Source of the DNA: Bombyx mori
Lineage: Eukaryota > Arthropoda > Insecta > Lepidoptera > Bombycidae
Direction of reading: 5' to 3'
DNA: 64,000 bases
Assembly (NCBI RefSeq): GCF_030269925.1
Contig: NC_085131.1
Coordinates: 7,611,501 to 7,675,500 of the forward strand
The notes under the pieces were generated by a model. The model saw only the letters and a program-made list of their open reading frames with translations, was not told the origin of the DNA and searched no databases. Shown piece after piece: positions 1 through 22,700 of the stretch (positions within the stretch are counted from its first letter, which is position 1; each line of letters starts with the position of its first letter). Position numbers and translations under genes: made by a program.

Positions 1-640
1 TGAAGTGGCTGTATATAATCGGAGGCATGTGCCCAATCGAATTCGAGGTCAGTCAAAAAGTCAGAGTTACGGAAATCTCTGGGACTTTTAACTTTGAATG
101 CGGTTATTAAAAGTGATGAATTCTTTTACTTTGTAAATTTTGTTTTTTCAGGTTAAGCGTGTAAAAAGGATGGCTTATTAACCGCTATTGTAATTCTTTA
201 TTCTAAGTCAAATTGTCTTAAGCCGCAAAAGTAAGAAACAAAATTAAATGTCAAAAATTGATCTCATCAATAATATTATCACCGGTTGTTTTATCTCTTT
301 TAACAAATAGCTTCTTACAACAAGTTACCCCGTGCTCTTCCTGGCTTTGAACTACATGTAAAATGGATAAAGGTATTTCAGATCCAAAACTTATCGTCTC
401 TTGTTTTTTTTATTGAGGTAGTTTGCACAATGCTGACAAGAACAAAAAATAATTTCTCTGATCCAACACGCACACAGTGTCATCTAATTTTAATTCTTTT
501 AATTCCATTCAATAATTATGAACACATGTATACATATCATACATATCGGTTTCATTTTATAATATAAATATATTTTCTATTTGAATGATTTTATCTTCTT
601 TTTAAATAAAATAAGTTACGTCCATGGAGTTAATAAGTAC
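1..640. other. AT-rich spacer, no gene seen
   Basis: No open frame of useful length and no recognisable repeat core is visible. The stretch ends at the left terminus of the inverted-repeat element that begins at 641. Confidence 0.5.
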
Positions 641-2765
641 ACCTCGACCAAGCTAAGTTTGCACCTCGCTGGAATGCAGCGGTCCGCCCGCATCTCCGCT
701 CACCTTCCCGCGATCGCCCTGTCGCGTCAGTATGGTTAGCATCTTTGTCGCGACACGCGTCATACGAGTTTTCGTCTACCTATACGTTGAATTTTATATT
801 TTTTAACTGTTCTTGTTGGGTTTTTTGTTGAAGTTTAGTTATATTATTGGACTATTTTTGTTGGAGTTTGAATATAAATGTAATGGCAGGCAACACTTGA
901 CACATGATTACAGATTTGGAATATTAGAATTATTTTAAATGTTTAAAAAACAGATGATTGTATTCTCCTAAGAAAAAGTCAGTACCGTAAAATGGGGCGA
1001 TTAGGGACAAATTCCAACTTTATGAGCAATTTAAAGGTAGTTGTTGATGTATATAATGCTATATCAGGATCAAAATGATTAAGTCTTGGGGGCATCTTTG
1101 TTGTCTAATTTAAAATTATGCAACTAGCATTCCAGTTTAAGCAAAAAATGCAAAAATAGGTGTAATCCCTATTTACCCGAAAATTGCGGTTAATTGGGAC
1201 GAAATGAGAAATTTGCTAGGGTTGGCACTACTTTTATATTTATATATAGTTTTAATTAATTTATTTATTTAATTGCACCAACAAAGTGATCATCAATAAA
1301 AAAAATTGAAAAACTGACAAAAGTACATGGCAGACATCACCTCAATTATAGGTGCAATCGACAGTGCTGATATTTCTATCTGGGTTAAGAGATTAGGTGT
1401 GCCGGTTATTCCATGGATTAATCAGATGAATACCACCACTCTGAACAAATATTAAATATTTTATTATGTATTACTTAGACATTTTTGTCCACCTTGAGAT
1501 TTCATTGATCTTGTTACATGTCTCTGCAAAATCAACTTACTTATATTAAATTGCTTATCTATTTCAAATAAAGACTTATTCCCGATTTCGCTTCGAATAA
1601 ACCAGATTTTTACCAACAAATTTAAAAAATATTGTTATAACTACATAGACAACCCTACAAACCTGTACCTATTTATACGTAGGTCGTTTCCATTTCACGT
1701 ATTCTCATCCCAATTGACCCCTTTTTCGTTGTTATTTGTACCTAAGACGTCCCCAATATCCCCAAAAACAACAGATTTTTACATGTATTTTTATTTAATC
1801 AAATACATTAAAACCAATAACAACTGAGACTTACTTTTAATATATATGCTGGTTCAAACACTAAATAACGTTTATAAATCATAGTCGTCTTCTATTATTA
1901 TCAAATAAATAAAAGAGAGCAAAGTTTCTAGCACTAAAATAATTACCACCACAGGAAGTTAATTTGAAACGCGATTTTTTATAAGTTAGCAGCTATTATC
2001 ATGCATATTCAGAGTTGTTTTGTGAACTTTCAACATTCTACTATTAAACTACAAAAAATGGAAGATTTTGCAACAAATATAAAACTTATATTGAGCGTCG
2101 AAAGATTTTCCCGGTTTTTTCCCGATTCGCCTCTCAATCCCTAATCGCCCCATTTTACCGGTACTTCTCATCTTGACACGGTCAAAGAAACATGTAATAG
2201 TTTTATAAAAATATAAAGATAATAATTTTATAATGGTGTAAAAGTGTTCAAGCTATCTGCAATATAATTATAATGAAGCAGTGTGTTTTTAAATAGCCCC
2301 TCATCAACCTAAAGAACCCAATCCCCTCAAATTTAACCGTCCAACAATTTTGGTTAAGTTTTTGTTAAACTGTTATTACTGAACGCTTAACGTTCATTTT
2401 TTTTTTACTTCTAGAGGATTGTTGTGGGCAACAAAATGAAAGGAAAGGTGATACACAATGAAGGGAGATCACAATGAAGAGAGACATAATCCTGAAAAAG
2501 AAACTTAAAGGAAAATTATTACTGAGCAATTGGGATACAAATTTAAAAAGTGCAAGAACGCCCGCGTGGTCTTAATACAAAAACCCGATATCGCTATATT
2601 CTAATATACCTATGTACAATATATTGTTAAAAACAATAAATACAAAGTTAAATCTAACAAACATTTGTTTACATTTTAAAGTCATAGCGAATCCTTTTTT
2701 CAGACCATACCTAAGCGGCAGTGTGACGTAAGCGATGCGAGGTGCAAACTTAGCTTGGTTGAGCT
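641..2765. mobile_element. Terminal-inverted-repeat element with a second element nested in it
   Basis: The sequence at 641-670 (key part CCAAGCTAAGTTTGCACCTC) recurs inverted at about 2737-2765 with two mismatches, so the ends form terminal inverted repeats of about 28 bp. Both ends abut the 4-bp word GTAC (637-640 and 2766-2769), a possible target-site duplication, although GTAC is itself palindromic. No transposase frame is visible, so this is a non-autonomous (MITE-like) element. Without the nested insert at 985-2161 it would be about 0.95 kb. A further near-repeat, AGTTACGTCC, lies just outside both ends (near 614 and 2774). Confidence 0.6.
985..2161. mobile_element. Nested MITE with TA target duplication
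   Basis: The left end reads CCGTAAAATGGGGCGATTAG and the right end is its inverse with one extra G, giving terminal inverted repeats of about 24 bp. TA dinucleotides flank both ends (983-984, 2162-2163), as expected of Tc1/mariner-type insertion. Inside, a second inverted pair (near 1190-1210 and 1703-1725, core AATTGGGA) makes the element partly palindromic. No coding capacity is visible. It sits inside the 641-2765 element and is therefore the younger insertion. Confidence 0.65.
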
Positions 2766-3060
2766 GTACCTACAGTTACGTCCTATGTCATTTTTGTGCA
2801 ACAGAGCCTATGCTATTTACGAACCACCAAAAAATGTCTTAATTTAAAACATAATAAATAAGATATGTACATACCTAGTTATTATGCACATACATTTATA
2901 CTTATAAGCAGTGAATATAAATATTAAAGTTGTTATTTGGAGTACTATAAGATTGTTTCAAATATATGCATATCCCAAAATTAAGCTTGGAACATATTTT
3001 CAAGCAGTGATTGAGAGCCGTCCTAAAACAAATAAAATTTGAATTTCGCGCAATTTATTC

Positions 3061-3644
3061 AATTTGAGAACCCCATTTTTGAAGCGTTGTTGTGAATTCA
3101 ATATGGCGATATTTGATGTTGTACTATTTTGAAGGTACGTCAATTTGACGAATTTGTAATGATATTTTCGGTAAATATTGTGTTGTTTCCGAGTCGTAAA
3201 TGTTCACAGACGGTTTTTGCAATTGGAAGTATGTTTAAATGAATAAAGTGCAATATTGAAACGTTTACATTATGTATTGTTTTGTTTGTGATTTCCGACA
3301 ATTTTAATTATTTAACCATTGTTTTAAGTAAGAAATTTGAAAAAACTTCATGTGCTTAAGTTGAAAAGCTTCGTTAGTGCTGCTATTTTTGGAGATACGT
3401 TGTGCCGGTGGTTCACGGTTAGGTGTGTTTCGCCAAAACGTTAGGACCAAAATGTGTTGTAATTGCGGTAATTAGATTCGGAATATTCCTGGTGCCTATT
3501 ACTGAAGTTAGTTTTTTTTTTACAGAAGTTCATATGTTTTACTTACAAATGGGAGGTAAATAAGTTTAGTATAAGGTGCAAAACATAAGCGCCACAATAA
3601 TTGAATCACTACTTGAGTACATAGTGTTTAGAGCAGTGACTATC
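3061..3644 (+). promoter_or_regulatory. Probable promoter and 5' UTR of the PP4R3 gene
   Basis: The stretch upstream of the PP4R3 start has no TATA box. A YY1-like ATGGCG word lies near 3103. A donor-like AAG|GTACGT occurs at about 3133 and a strong acceptor (polypyrimidine then CAG) ends at 3525. A spliced 5' UTR is therefore plausible, with a second leader exon running from 3526 to the start codon. That leader would hold a short upstream ORF beginning at the ATG near 3533. The transcription start is not determinable from sequence alone. Confidence 0.35.
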
Positions 3645-13492
<9,848 letters not shown>

Positions 13493-15690
13493 TCTCGCTC
13501 TCGCAGCACCACTGTTTCAAGGAATATAACATACGGACATACGTCTCGCGACGCTGTGCAACCACCATCCCAGTTTAAATTAATGACGTAAGCAATTTAC
13601 GAATATAATAATGATATGGTTGTTTTGACTGTACGAGTTTATAGATGATAATGTCATTTCGACTGATGCTTGATTTGTTTGAGGGCTACGAAAAAAAAGG
13701 CACGGTTTTGTATACTGTTATGTGAGTTATTAAACTTGAATGTTGACCAAAAAAATAATTAGCTGATTCACCGACGTAACGCTTTTTTTTTATCGTTTCA
13801 TTTTAAGGCCGTTTATCTGGCCAGCCAGTCATCTGCAGTCAAACCAACTAAAAAAAGGAGTTGATCCAATTGGATATCTATATTTTGTAAATACGAATCA
13901 CATACTGAAGTGGTCGACTTAGTGTATGCCCTTTATGCCCCTGTAGAGTTAATTCTAATGACATCAGAACATAGAACAAATGTAATGAGATGTATTTAAT
14001 ATGAAGTAATGTTAATGGTTAGATTACTTTCGTGGGCGTTAATCACAAAAAGTACAAAGAGTATAAGAATGGGGTTTTCTAATTAAAAAAATAGATTGAT
14101 TTAGAAAAAATAAATATTGTCAAAAATGACTTGAAATTGTAAAAATGTATTTATAAAAATCATTTAGTTTATGAACGATCACAAGACCAATTTCTAGAAA
14201 GAAAATAACATGTGCTGTGGAATTGCTATTCATTCACTAGTGTGTTATTGTGTTATAAAAATACACACAATTGCTGCCTTATTTCCTTATGTATTTTAAA
14301 TATACTTTATGGACGAATTTTTCAACTTGTAGAACGAGTTAAATGGAAAACAAAACATTATCATTTTTATAGTTTGTGTGAGGAGGAAGGTAGCATAATA
14401 TTTTATTTGTATACTTTTATCTGCAAGTGGGGAAACAATATATGCCTCTTTTCGACGGCATGCTTATTATTTATTTATTTATTCACACAGTACTTTGCAT
14501 TCCTTGACTCTGAGCTTTTGTGAAACGATTTTATATGCATTCTAATTCTTCTGACATTTTCTTTGTAGTTTATGTAATATAGTATTTTGTTGCGAGTAAA
14601 AAATTTTGATTGAATTTGGTGTTTTGCTAAATTGAATGGAGTATTAAGCAACCTAAATTTGCTTGGCAGCTCAAGAAAGAACTGTACTAATATAGTATAA
14701 GTACGTTTCGTCAAATTAATATTACTTAATATTTTACGCAATATGCTGCTTATGCATGACATTCTTAACATTACCTATTATATGTAGTTTATATAACAAA
14801 AATGTCTAAAATATATAGATACCGTGACTGGAAATAAGACCGCTTATGGAACTTTAAACTGACCTATTTTTCAATTAAGCCAACATGTTTACTATTTTAT
14901 TAAACTTTGTCCATGTATGTGTAATATTAGTGAAAGTCTATTGGTTGGAATTTTATTTCAAGGTGAACCCTGCCCAAAAGCTGGTTGTTGTTTGAGTGCT
15001 TATTGATTATTGATACCCTGAATAAACCCGTTTCCGTCCTAATGCTGTAATTTAAAAGCAATTTTTTTGTTTTCAAAGAAACAATATAATAATATTATTA
15101 TGTAGAGAGAAACTTATGAAGAACTTGAAACTGAACTGCATATTGATAACAAAACTGAAAACTAACTTGAAAACTAATTTCTCCTTTTCTGAAACTCTAG
15201 CTACTTCAATATGACTATAGCTACTTCAATATGACTAACATAAAAATGGAAAGAAATTTTAAAATATTTGAAATGTACTTAAATTTGACTACAAAATACG
15301 GGTCTTGCTAAATTAAAATATAATAAATATACAGACAGTAATATCAGCATTTCGAAAAAAAATATGTCAATTTGAAAATAAATATTAGATTTATTAATAT
15401 GTTCAGTTATATATTACTATTTAAGTTTTCTCAAAACAATTGTTTTGTTTGTGCCAATATTATAAAGTATCACCAAATTCAAAATTCAATTATTTACTCA
15501 CAACAAATTTTCATCGCTTATTTATATTAAAGATATTATTATATATATAAACATATTTAGTTTGCAGAAGTAATGTGTATGTGATAAAAATATCTGACTA
15601 AGATTCATTTTTATTTTATTACTGTGTAAACGTGTAGATTTATCATTTTATATTTTGTAAATAATGTTAGTTTTGTATAAATAAAATGGT
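13493..15690 (+). terminator. PP4R3 3' UTR and candidate poly(A) site
   Basis: After the TAG at 13490-13492 the sequence is AT-rich with no repeat. Several AATAAA words occur. The one at 15680-15685 is followed by T/G-rich sequence within 40 bases and is a good candidate end, which would imply a 3' UTR of about 2.2 kb. Earlier sites (near 14109 and 15020) could give shorter forms. Confidence 0.35.
15198..15237. repeat. Perfect 20-bp tandem duplication
   Basis: The unit TAGCTACTTCAATATGACTA occurs twice head to tail without mismatch. No known function. Confidence 0.8.
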
Positions 15691-16955
15691 TGACTCGGTA
15701 AGAACAAGAATGTTTTAGCTGTCTCTTAGATTTCGATTTCTGTTTGTATGTTAAAAAACACAAAGACTTGACTGGATGGGAATGATTTCGTATTGGTGGA
15801 TATATTATGTGTTTTAATTATTAAATTGTTTCCAATATACTCAATATTACGAAACAGTAAAGGCCCTTAAATCGTTTTTATTCACTCAAGTCTTTATCTT
15901 TTATGGTTCTACAGAGGAATGACTGCAACAACTGTGTATGAAATTGTAGGTTTTATCATAGGTTTTCTCTCGCACATCACAGACTCTTGTTGTCTTAGAA
16001 ATTGTAAGTATTAGGGGTCACGAAATAAAACCTAATGATTCTTCCTGAACGAACAATGCACGTGAGTGATTTATTTATTTATATTTAATTCAATTAGTTC
16101 ATTCTTATAAGCTGTTCAAGACAGGTCTAGTTTTTTTTTCATTAATACCTATTATGTGGTTATGACAGGATTAAATGAAATTGACAGTAAATAAAATGGA
16201 AGTGAAGATTAACAGTGAAAATGATAAAAAATTTTAAAAGTGATAGATGTCTTATTTAACCATTGACTTCGTTCTCGTAGCTATTTTCGTTGTTATATTG
16301 TGTAATTTGGACTTGGTAAACTCACGTTTTCTTAACTCATAGAAATACGCAATGTACTGATACTGTAACTTGAACTCATTTTGTTGGTGGTAGGGCGTAT
16401 TTGAGGGTGGGTAGATAATTCCGCGCTGGCTATTGCCTATAGGGCAATGGCCGTGGCCAACCCGATTTGTCTTATCAGCTGTCGACCTGAGATCTCGAAG
16501 CGGGCGATGCCTTTCGCGTTGCGATATCTATGCGCTTAGTACCAGGCGACCCGTGAGCTCGTAGGTCCAATTCTCAATTTAAAAAATGCTTCTTATGAGA
16601 CTCAATCAAATTCTTAATGTTGAGTTGTACGTAGTAAAATACCTGATTGCATTACTGCCCAGTGACAGAAATAGGACACTGGAGCCTGCCTGTTCTCAAT
16701 ATGCCCTGTAGCGTAAGAGATTGATGTTGATGCAGCTGATATTCGGTAACTGAACTTGGACGGTTTCCAACAAAAATTCACATAGCAGGTTATTGTTTGT
16801 TAAAGCATCCATAAGGGAGTTTAATATTTCTCGCCACATACATTTCAACATAAATCATAATGAAATTAAAATGGATTTAATACAGTGCACAAGAAATTCA
16901 TGAGTCATTGACTAGAATATGAATGTAAAACTGTAGATCAACTTACTTTTTTTTC
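15691..16955. other. Intergenic spacer
   Basis: Apart from a vague Bm1-like patch near 16385-16450, no gene or repeat core is visible. Confidence 0.4.
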
Positions 16956-16959
16956 TCCT

Positions 16960-17095
16960 GCCTATTTGCTGGTAGCCTAAGGGGCTATTTCAGCTACGCC
17001 CAGACGGGTAGGTGAGCTCACGGGCTCAACCTGAGAGAATTTGCTAACACTAGCCCTACCAAGAGCAGTGCTTCACAGAATCTACCACTTAAATT
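16960..17095 (+). repeat. Dispersed repeat family D, copy 2
   Basis: Contains GGTAGCCTAAGGGGCTATTT, GTGAGCTCACGGGCTCAACC and CAGTGCTTC..AGAATCTACCAC, the shared words of this family. It is truncated at the right. Confidence 0.6.
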
Positions 17096-17114
17096 TATCA
17101 TTCAATGCCATTAG

Positions 17115-17262
17115 ACGGTGGTAGGGAACAATGTAAGCCCGCATAGGCCCCACCGTCTTGCCTCTTTCTGCAGTGAAGCAGTCCCGCGTTCAGATTTGAT
17201 CAGCCGTTATACAATACAATTGAGATATCATTCTTATGCTCGAGGTGGCTGGCGGTAATCGC
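17115..17262 (+). mobile_element. Bm1 SINE fragment, diverged
   Basis: Matches the Bm1 body from the GGTGGTAGG start through GCCTCTTTCTGCAGTGAAGCAG to the GAGGTGGCTGGCGG region, with many changes. An opposite-strand fragment of the Bm1 tail lies at about 17345-17405. Confidence 0.55.
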
Positions 17263-17407
17263 ATTTATTTTTCGCGAAAGTATGGCAGTCCTAATAAATG
17301 TTCGTATATCCCACTTTGAGATACTTGTGAAAAGATTTTTCATTGTTTAAATGGGTAAAGGCGCTCAGTCCTATATGTTGTGAAGTGGTTACTGGAGCCT
17401 CTAGGAC

Positions 17408-17585
17408 CTGTATGCTTAGTGCGAGTTTCTTAACGTTCTCGATAGCGTAAAAGTTAAGCCAATTTTGTATGCAGTTGGAACAGCGCCCCTAGCGGCAAAC
17501 GTACGCAAACAATGCCATTCCATACAAATATGAGCTAACTTTTACGCTGTCGAGAACGTTAAAAAAGCTCGCACTAAGCACACTG
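17408..17585. mobile_element. Short palindromic MITE, copy 1
   Basis: Terminal inverted repeats of about 50 bp: the left arm begins TGCTTAGTGCGAGTTTCTTA and continues to AACGTTCTCGATAGCG, and the right arm is the near-exact inverse. The central loop contains CCCCTAGCGGCAAACG. A second, shorter copy lies at 20144-20272. There is no coding capacity and the transcript would fold into a strong hairpin. Confidence 0.7.
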
Positions 17586-18701
17586 ATTACATGAACCCCA
17601 CCACCCACCTCAAAACGCATTATTTGTGTTGAATAATGGCCTTTGATCGCTGGATTGTTTCGCCGCAGTGATAAGCAAGATAGTATGCGATATACGACAT
17701 AACATATGAAAATTTATCAAAATCTATCCTGAATGTTTTAATGCGATGCACGTTTCATAGGAAACAACGGTTCGACATTCATTTGCCTGGGCCTCGTTTT
17801 TTTTGTTGGTCTTATGCTAGTCAGCCGATTAAAGAAGAGTATTTATTTTCGTTTTTTCCGACGACAAAAAAATTGCACCCGACCCTTCTTATGTAGCTTT
17901 GGAAATACATATCAATTCTTTTTAACAATATGTGTGTCTGATATCGTAAGCGTTCGATCGTTTGTAACGTGAAAATATTAATATGAAATTTAGAAACGCT
18001 GTTCCCCGTATGATGGTCTCACTTTGTAAATCTCAACGCGCATCTCTTAACCAATAGGCACAGTAAACGCGAGTCTTTAAATCGAATTATTAAATGCGTG
18101 GAATTAATTTGTCAGAGTATATTGTAAATATGACGTTTTATGTAATAATTTTATTTGAAATTCTGCCAAAAAAAACCACGTGTCTAATATAAAAAGTAGC
18201 GCAAGCTGTCAATTAGATTAATATACGATACTTATATTCCTTGAAATAGTTTATCGTTAAAAGAAAATACGAAGTTCTAGGTAAATGTAGACTAATGATG
18301 ACTATTTTTTATCTGTCTAGGTGGACGACCATCATAAAACTAATTTATACACAGATTAAAATTGAATAGATTTACCTATTGGCAAGTTGTGTAAAATAAA
18401 TAAGCTTACTATAATGCTATTATTATGATGTCACTAGTTAAGTAAGCAATATAAATATAAGATAATACGAAATTTATGTTATATTATTTAATATTTGACC
18501 TTTAATATAAATGTCATGGTTCCTATGTTTGGTTTTTACACATTAATATCGATCACACCTTGTATCGATATCAATGATTCCGTCTGTGAAACATTGTAAA
18601 CAGGCAATGTAATACAAAAAAAAATACACGTTCTACTAAATTCCAGTGATGTGTTTGCAATTCATTGCCGATTCACGATTTGTGAACATGCCGATATGAT
18701 A

Positions 18702-18865
18702 CAACGTAAATGAAGCCACCTAGCTTGAGACATGAGTTCTAAACTCTCAGTATAGTTACAACGGCTGCCCCACCCTTCAAACAGAAACGCATTACTGGTT
18801 CACGACAGAAATAAGCAGGGCGGTGGTACCTACTGGTGCGGACGCACCTGAGGTCCTACCACCAG
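18702..18865 (-). mobile_element. Bm1 SINE, partial
   Basis: The minus strand carries the Bm1 body from the GGTGGTAGGACCTC start to the GTAAATG region, lacking the tRNA head and the A-tail. Confidence 0.75.
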
Positions 18866-19179
18866 CATCTACCGGCTGGCATCTTTCTTGCCGGATCTCA
18901 GCCGGTCGTGATTCCGCGCTAGGTATAGTAGAGCCATTCGCGAATCAGTGGCGCATTAGTTGTCAGGTCTCTTTCGCTCCTGACTGCAATGTTTGCGTGC
19001 ATTCTCCCTCTGTGTACCCCGCTCATTACATATAGCAGAAAAGTAATGAAAGTGCTAATTTTTATTTATTTACATCTCGTGTCAAAACTGATAAAACGCA
19101 GACTGGATCGTATATAAAGGGCAAATGCAATCGAAGTTACAACCACTACTATTAATTGTCAACTTCCATCAGATCAGTT

Positions 19180-19629
19180 GAAGTCATCGTGGCCTAAGCG
19201 ATAAGACGTCCGGTGCATTCGTATCTAGCGATGCACCGGTGTTCGAATCTCAGGCGGGTAGCAATTTTTCTAATGAAATACGTACTCAACAAATGTTCAC
19301 GATTGACTTCACCGTGAAGGAATAACATCGTGTATTAAAAATCAAACCCGCAAAGTTATAATTTGCGTAATTACTGGTGGTAGGACCTCTTGTGAGTCCG
19401 CGCGGGTAGGTACCACCACCCTGCCTATTTCTGCCGTAAAGCAGTAATGCGTTTCGGTTTGAAGGGCGGGGGCAGCCGTTGTAACTATACCGAGACCCTT
19501 AGAACTTATATCTCAAGGTGGGGGGCGCATTTACGTTGTAGATGTCTATGGGCTCCAGTAACCACTTAACACAAGGTGGGCTGTGAGCTCGTCCACACAT
19601 CTAAGCAATAAAAAAATAAAAATAAAAAG
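19180..19629 (+). mobile_element. Bm1 SINE, full length
   Basis: Complete: tRNA-like head with box A (GTGGCCTAAGCGA) and box B (GTGTTCGAATCTCA), the body, and a terminal run of AATAAA-type A-rich tail. Its tail ends about 150 bp from the CFAP36 stop codon, beyond that gene's 3' end. Confidence 0.9.
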
Positions 19630-19782
19630 TTGTGATTAGCTTAAGACGTTATTAATAGTTAGTTGGATAAATGACTATCGAAAAGGGAGCCATGGATTTA
19701 GAAGAAGGAAAATAAAGGCGAGTGAATGTAACGTATTTTTCTTTGCTTAGGTAAGTAATTACAGAACAATTTTTTTGTGAGC

Positions 19783-22700
19783 TTAATGCATATCGACCAC
19801 TTCAGTTTTAAGTTTAGAAGCCAGGGCTCTTCGTAGCTGCATCGCATCCGCAGTAGGTTCCGGTGTGGCTCCAGCGAGGGCCTCTTGTGCTACGCGAGCT
19901 GATCGCGGTCTAGAATTCATTTTGTGTGATCCTTCGCCTGCCAAGGTAATATTTCAAATTATCAACAAAGCCAATAAGATTAGAATCGTTGCAGGGCTAA
20001 CGTAGATCGTGTATCTAAGCCGGCATAATCCTTTAGCAGGAGTTACTCTGTCGTCTTGGTATAAACCTGCATTATGTCCATAATAATTTAATATAGCGAT
20101 GCCAATGCTTTAGATTTACTGAACCCTCCTACCCAAGATACATCAGTACGCTTAGTGCGAGTTTTTTAACGTTTGCCTACGTTTTCCGCTAGGGGCGCTG
20201 TTCCAACTGCATACAAATTTGAGTTAACTTTTATGCTATCGAGACCGTTAAAAAACTCGCACTGAGCACATTAAATTCCGAGAAGATTTACGATTACCAG
20301 GGATTTTTTTGATTGCACCGGTTAGTTTGTTACCTGCTAGGCCAGTCTCGGTTTCGACGGCACCTAGTCGTTTTTCTCGGACTTGTTTCTTCAAGGCCAA
20401 TAGTTTATCACGTTGCTGTTTCAAATACTCTTGACGGGCACGCAGTTCTTCATCACTTACCTGAAAAAGTTTTTGAGTTCAAGCTCAACTATCATTCTTC
20501 TGCCCTTCTCCTAGTCACCTGGGGTGGGTGCGACATGCTTTCTCCTTCCATACTCCTCTATCATATACCATTTCTTCGCTTACTCCTCTCATACACGTAT
20601 CGTCTTTCATGCAATCCTTCCATTTTTTTTTTAGCTTTTTAGGTTCAAAATACTGGGTCGTAACAATGGCAGTCACGTTTTTCGTAGCGAATTAATGAAA
20701 AATAACATTCAACAGAAATAATTAACTTAAATAGTTTGGGCTAAAATGGGAATCGAATAACGAAATAACTTATCACCTCCACTTTCGTGGACGAAGTAAT
20801 TGTGCTTTCCACGGGTTGCGCGTCTTCCTCGGGTACTTGTATTGTAACCTTTTTTACAAAACAGTCCCCTTTCTTATCAAAACCGTTCAGCTTAGACAAT
20901 AAGGTCTGCTTTTGTGTAACAACAACTTCAGGCGTAACGTTTAAGGCTTCCTCTTTGTCATCTTCAATTTCCCCGATTCGTAATCTGTAAGGAATTTAAG
21001 TTTTAATCGACAGGGTCGACAGGACAGGACATCAAATGTGTTCAGAAAATGGACTAGTTTTCCATATTTAGATTTTCGGAGTATATGAACATCCAAAATG
21101 TAAATACCGCCATCCACCTTGTTTAATAAGTTCTATGTCAATTTTAGACCATAACGGCGGCCCCACCCTTTAAACCGAAACGCACGAGTACAACTTTACG
21201 GTAGAAATAGGCAAGGTGGTGGTCTACCCGTGCGGGCTCATATAACGCTATCATCAATTTGTATTAAGGATATACATATATCTAATCTAGCGGACCCCAC
21301 AGACGTCCTGTGAATGCATACACAAAAATTAATTCAAGTCGATCCAGCCGTTTAGTTCCTGTATAGATAAATAACATAGATACTGACTGTAGCGACATCT
21401 GCCGGATTGATTTGTGAATCTAAACCATCCAGGGTGCCAGCCAAACGCATACAAAGAAAACCATTCAAATCGGTCCAGCCGTTTAGGAGTCCAGTGACGT
21501 ACAATAGAATTATATATAAAGATTATTATACTTATGGGCGGCTTGAGGTAATCTAAGTCATTTTTAGTAAATTAAGAATCTCACTTTTTGATTTCAGTCA
21601 TAACGTCATCATTATCAGGCCATTCTTCATTTTCATTAGTTTCCGAAGTTTCCAACTTTTCGGTATCAGACATAAAAATACTAGGCATAGTTCCATAACG
21701 TCTCTCTATCAATTCTAAAGCCTAAAACATATACACATTCCGACCATATACATTATCAGTTACAATAAAGTAAAACTTTTTTTTTCCTACCTAATTGCCG
21801 ATAGTCTAAGGGGCTCTTCTAACTGCTCATGGACTGGTATGTGAGCTCACGGGCTCAACCTCAGAGAGTTCGGTAACACTGGCCCTAGGAACAGCAGTGC
21901 TTCGTTGAATCTACCATCGGATCGGAATCGCGACCGATTAAGAAGATTTGGAAGGTAAGAAACTCAGTAAGCTGTGTCTATGGGCTAGTTCGCATGTCGA
22001 ACTCTAGGCGTGCTGGGAGAGCACTCTACATTAATACTAAATATTTTATTTCATAGTTTTTGCATCGGTTTAAATTTTTAATTTAAATTTAATTTTATCT
22101 TAGTTGTGTGTGACTACGAAAACCGTAAATTAGTACTAGTAAGATAGGGCGTGTTTCAATCGATAACTGACGACAACGCTTAAAGGATGGTAATTGCGAT
22201 AATTTTCAATTACCTTCATATTTTTGAAATGCATTTAGAAAGTAACGCACACTGCAGTAATATAGGTTTCATATTCAAAAAACGACCGGTAACAATATTG
22301 ATGGTAAGATTATGTAAATTCGTGTAACGTAACATTCTTTATAATTAAAGTATTACTGGTGGCCCGGAGGCCTTTGCAGTTTCACCAGGACAGGTGGGAG
22401 AGCAATAGCTCAGCCGCGAGAGGTGGGATTAGCTAACAGCTGCCCGAGCGCTTCCGAAGGAGACATAATAACTCGAGAGCATCTGCTTCGCGAATTAATC
22501 TACTATCGGATCGGTATGTCGATCCGCTGAGAAGATCTCGCGAGACATTCAGCGCGCTGGCATGGTTTGGTTGCACGTCAAATTCTTTGCCGAGTTCGAC
22601 AAGTACGGGGTTACCGGTTACCGGGGTCATTAAGTCTGCTCTTAGCCATAAGGCTAAGCATAAGCATAAGCTATAAAGCTGAAGGCGCCTTATGCTATAT

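Noticed and set aside
20313..20642. Plus-strand 109-aa frame (and 20787-20990)
   Set aside because: Opposite-strand shadows of CFAP36 exons 6 and 5.
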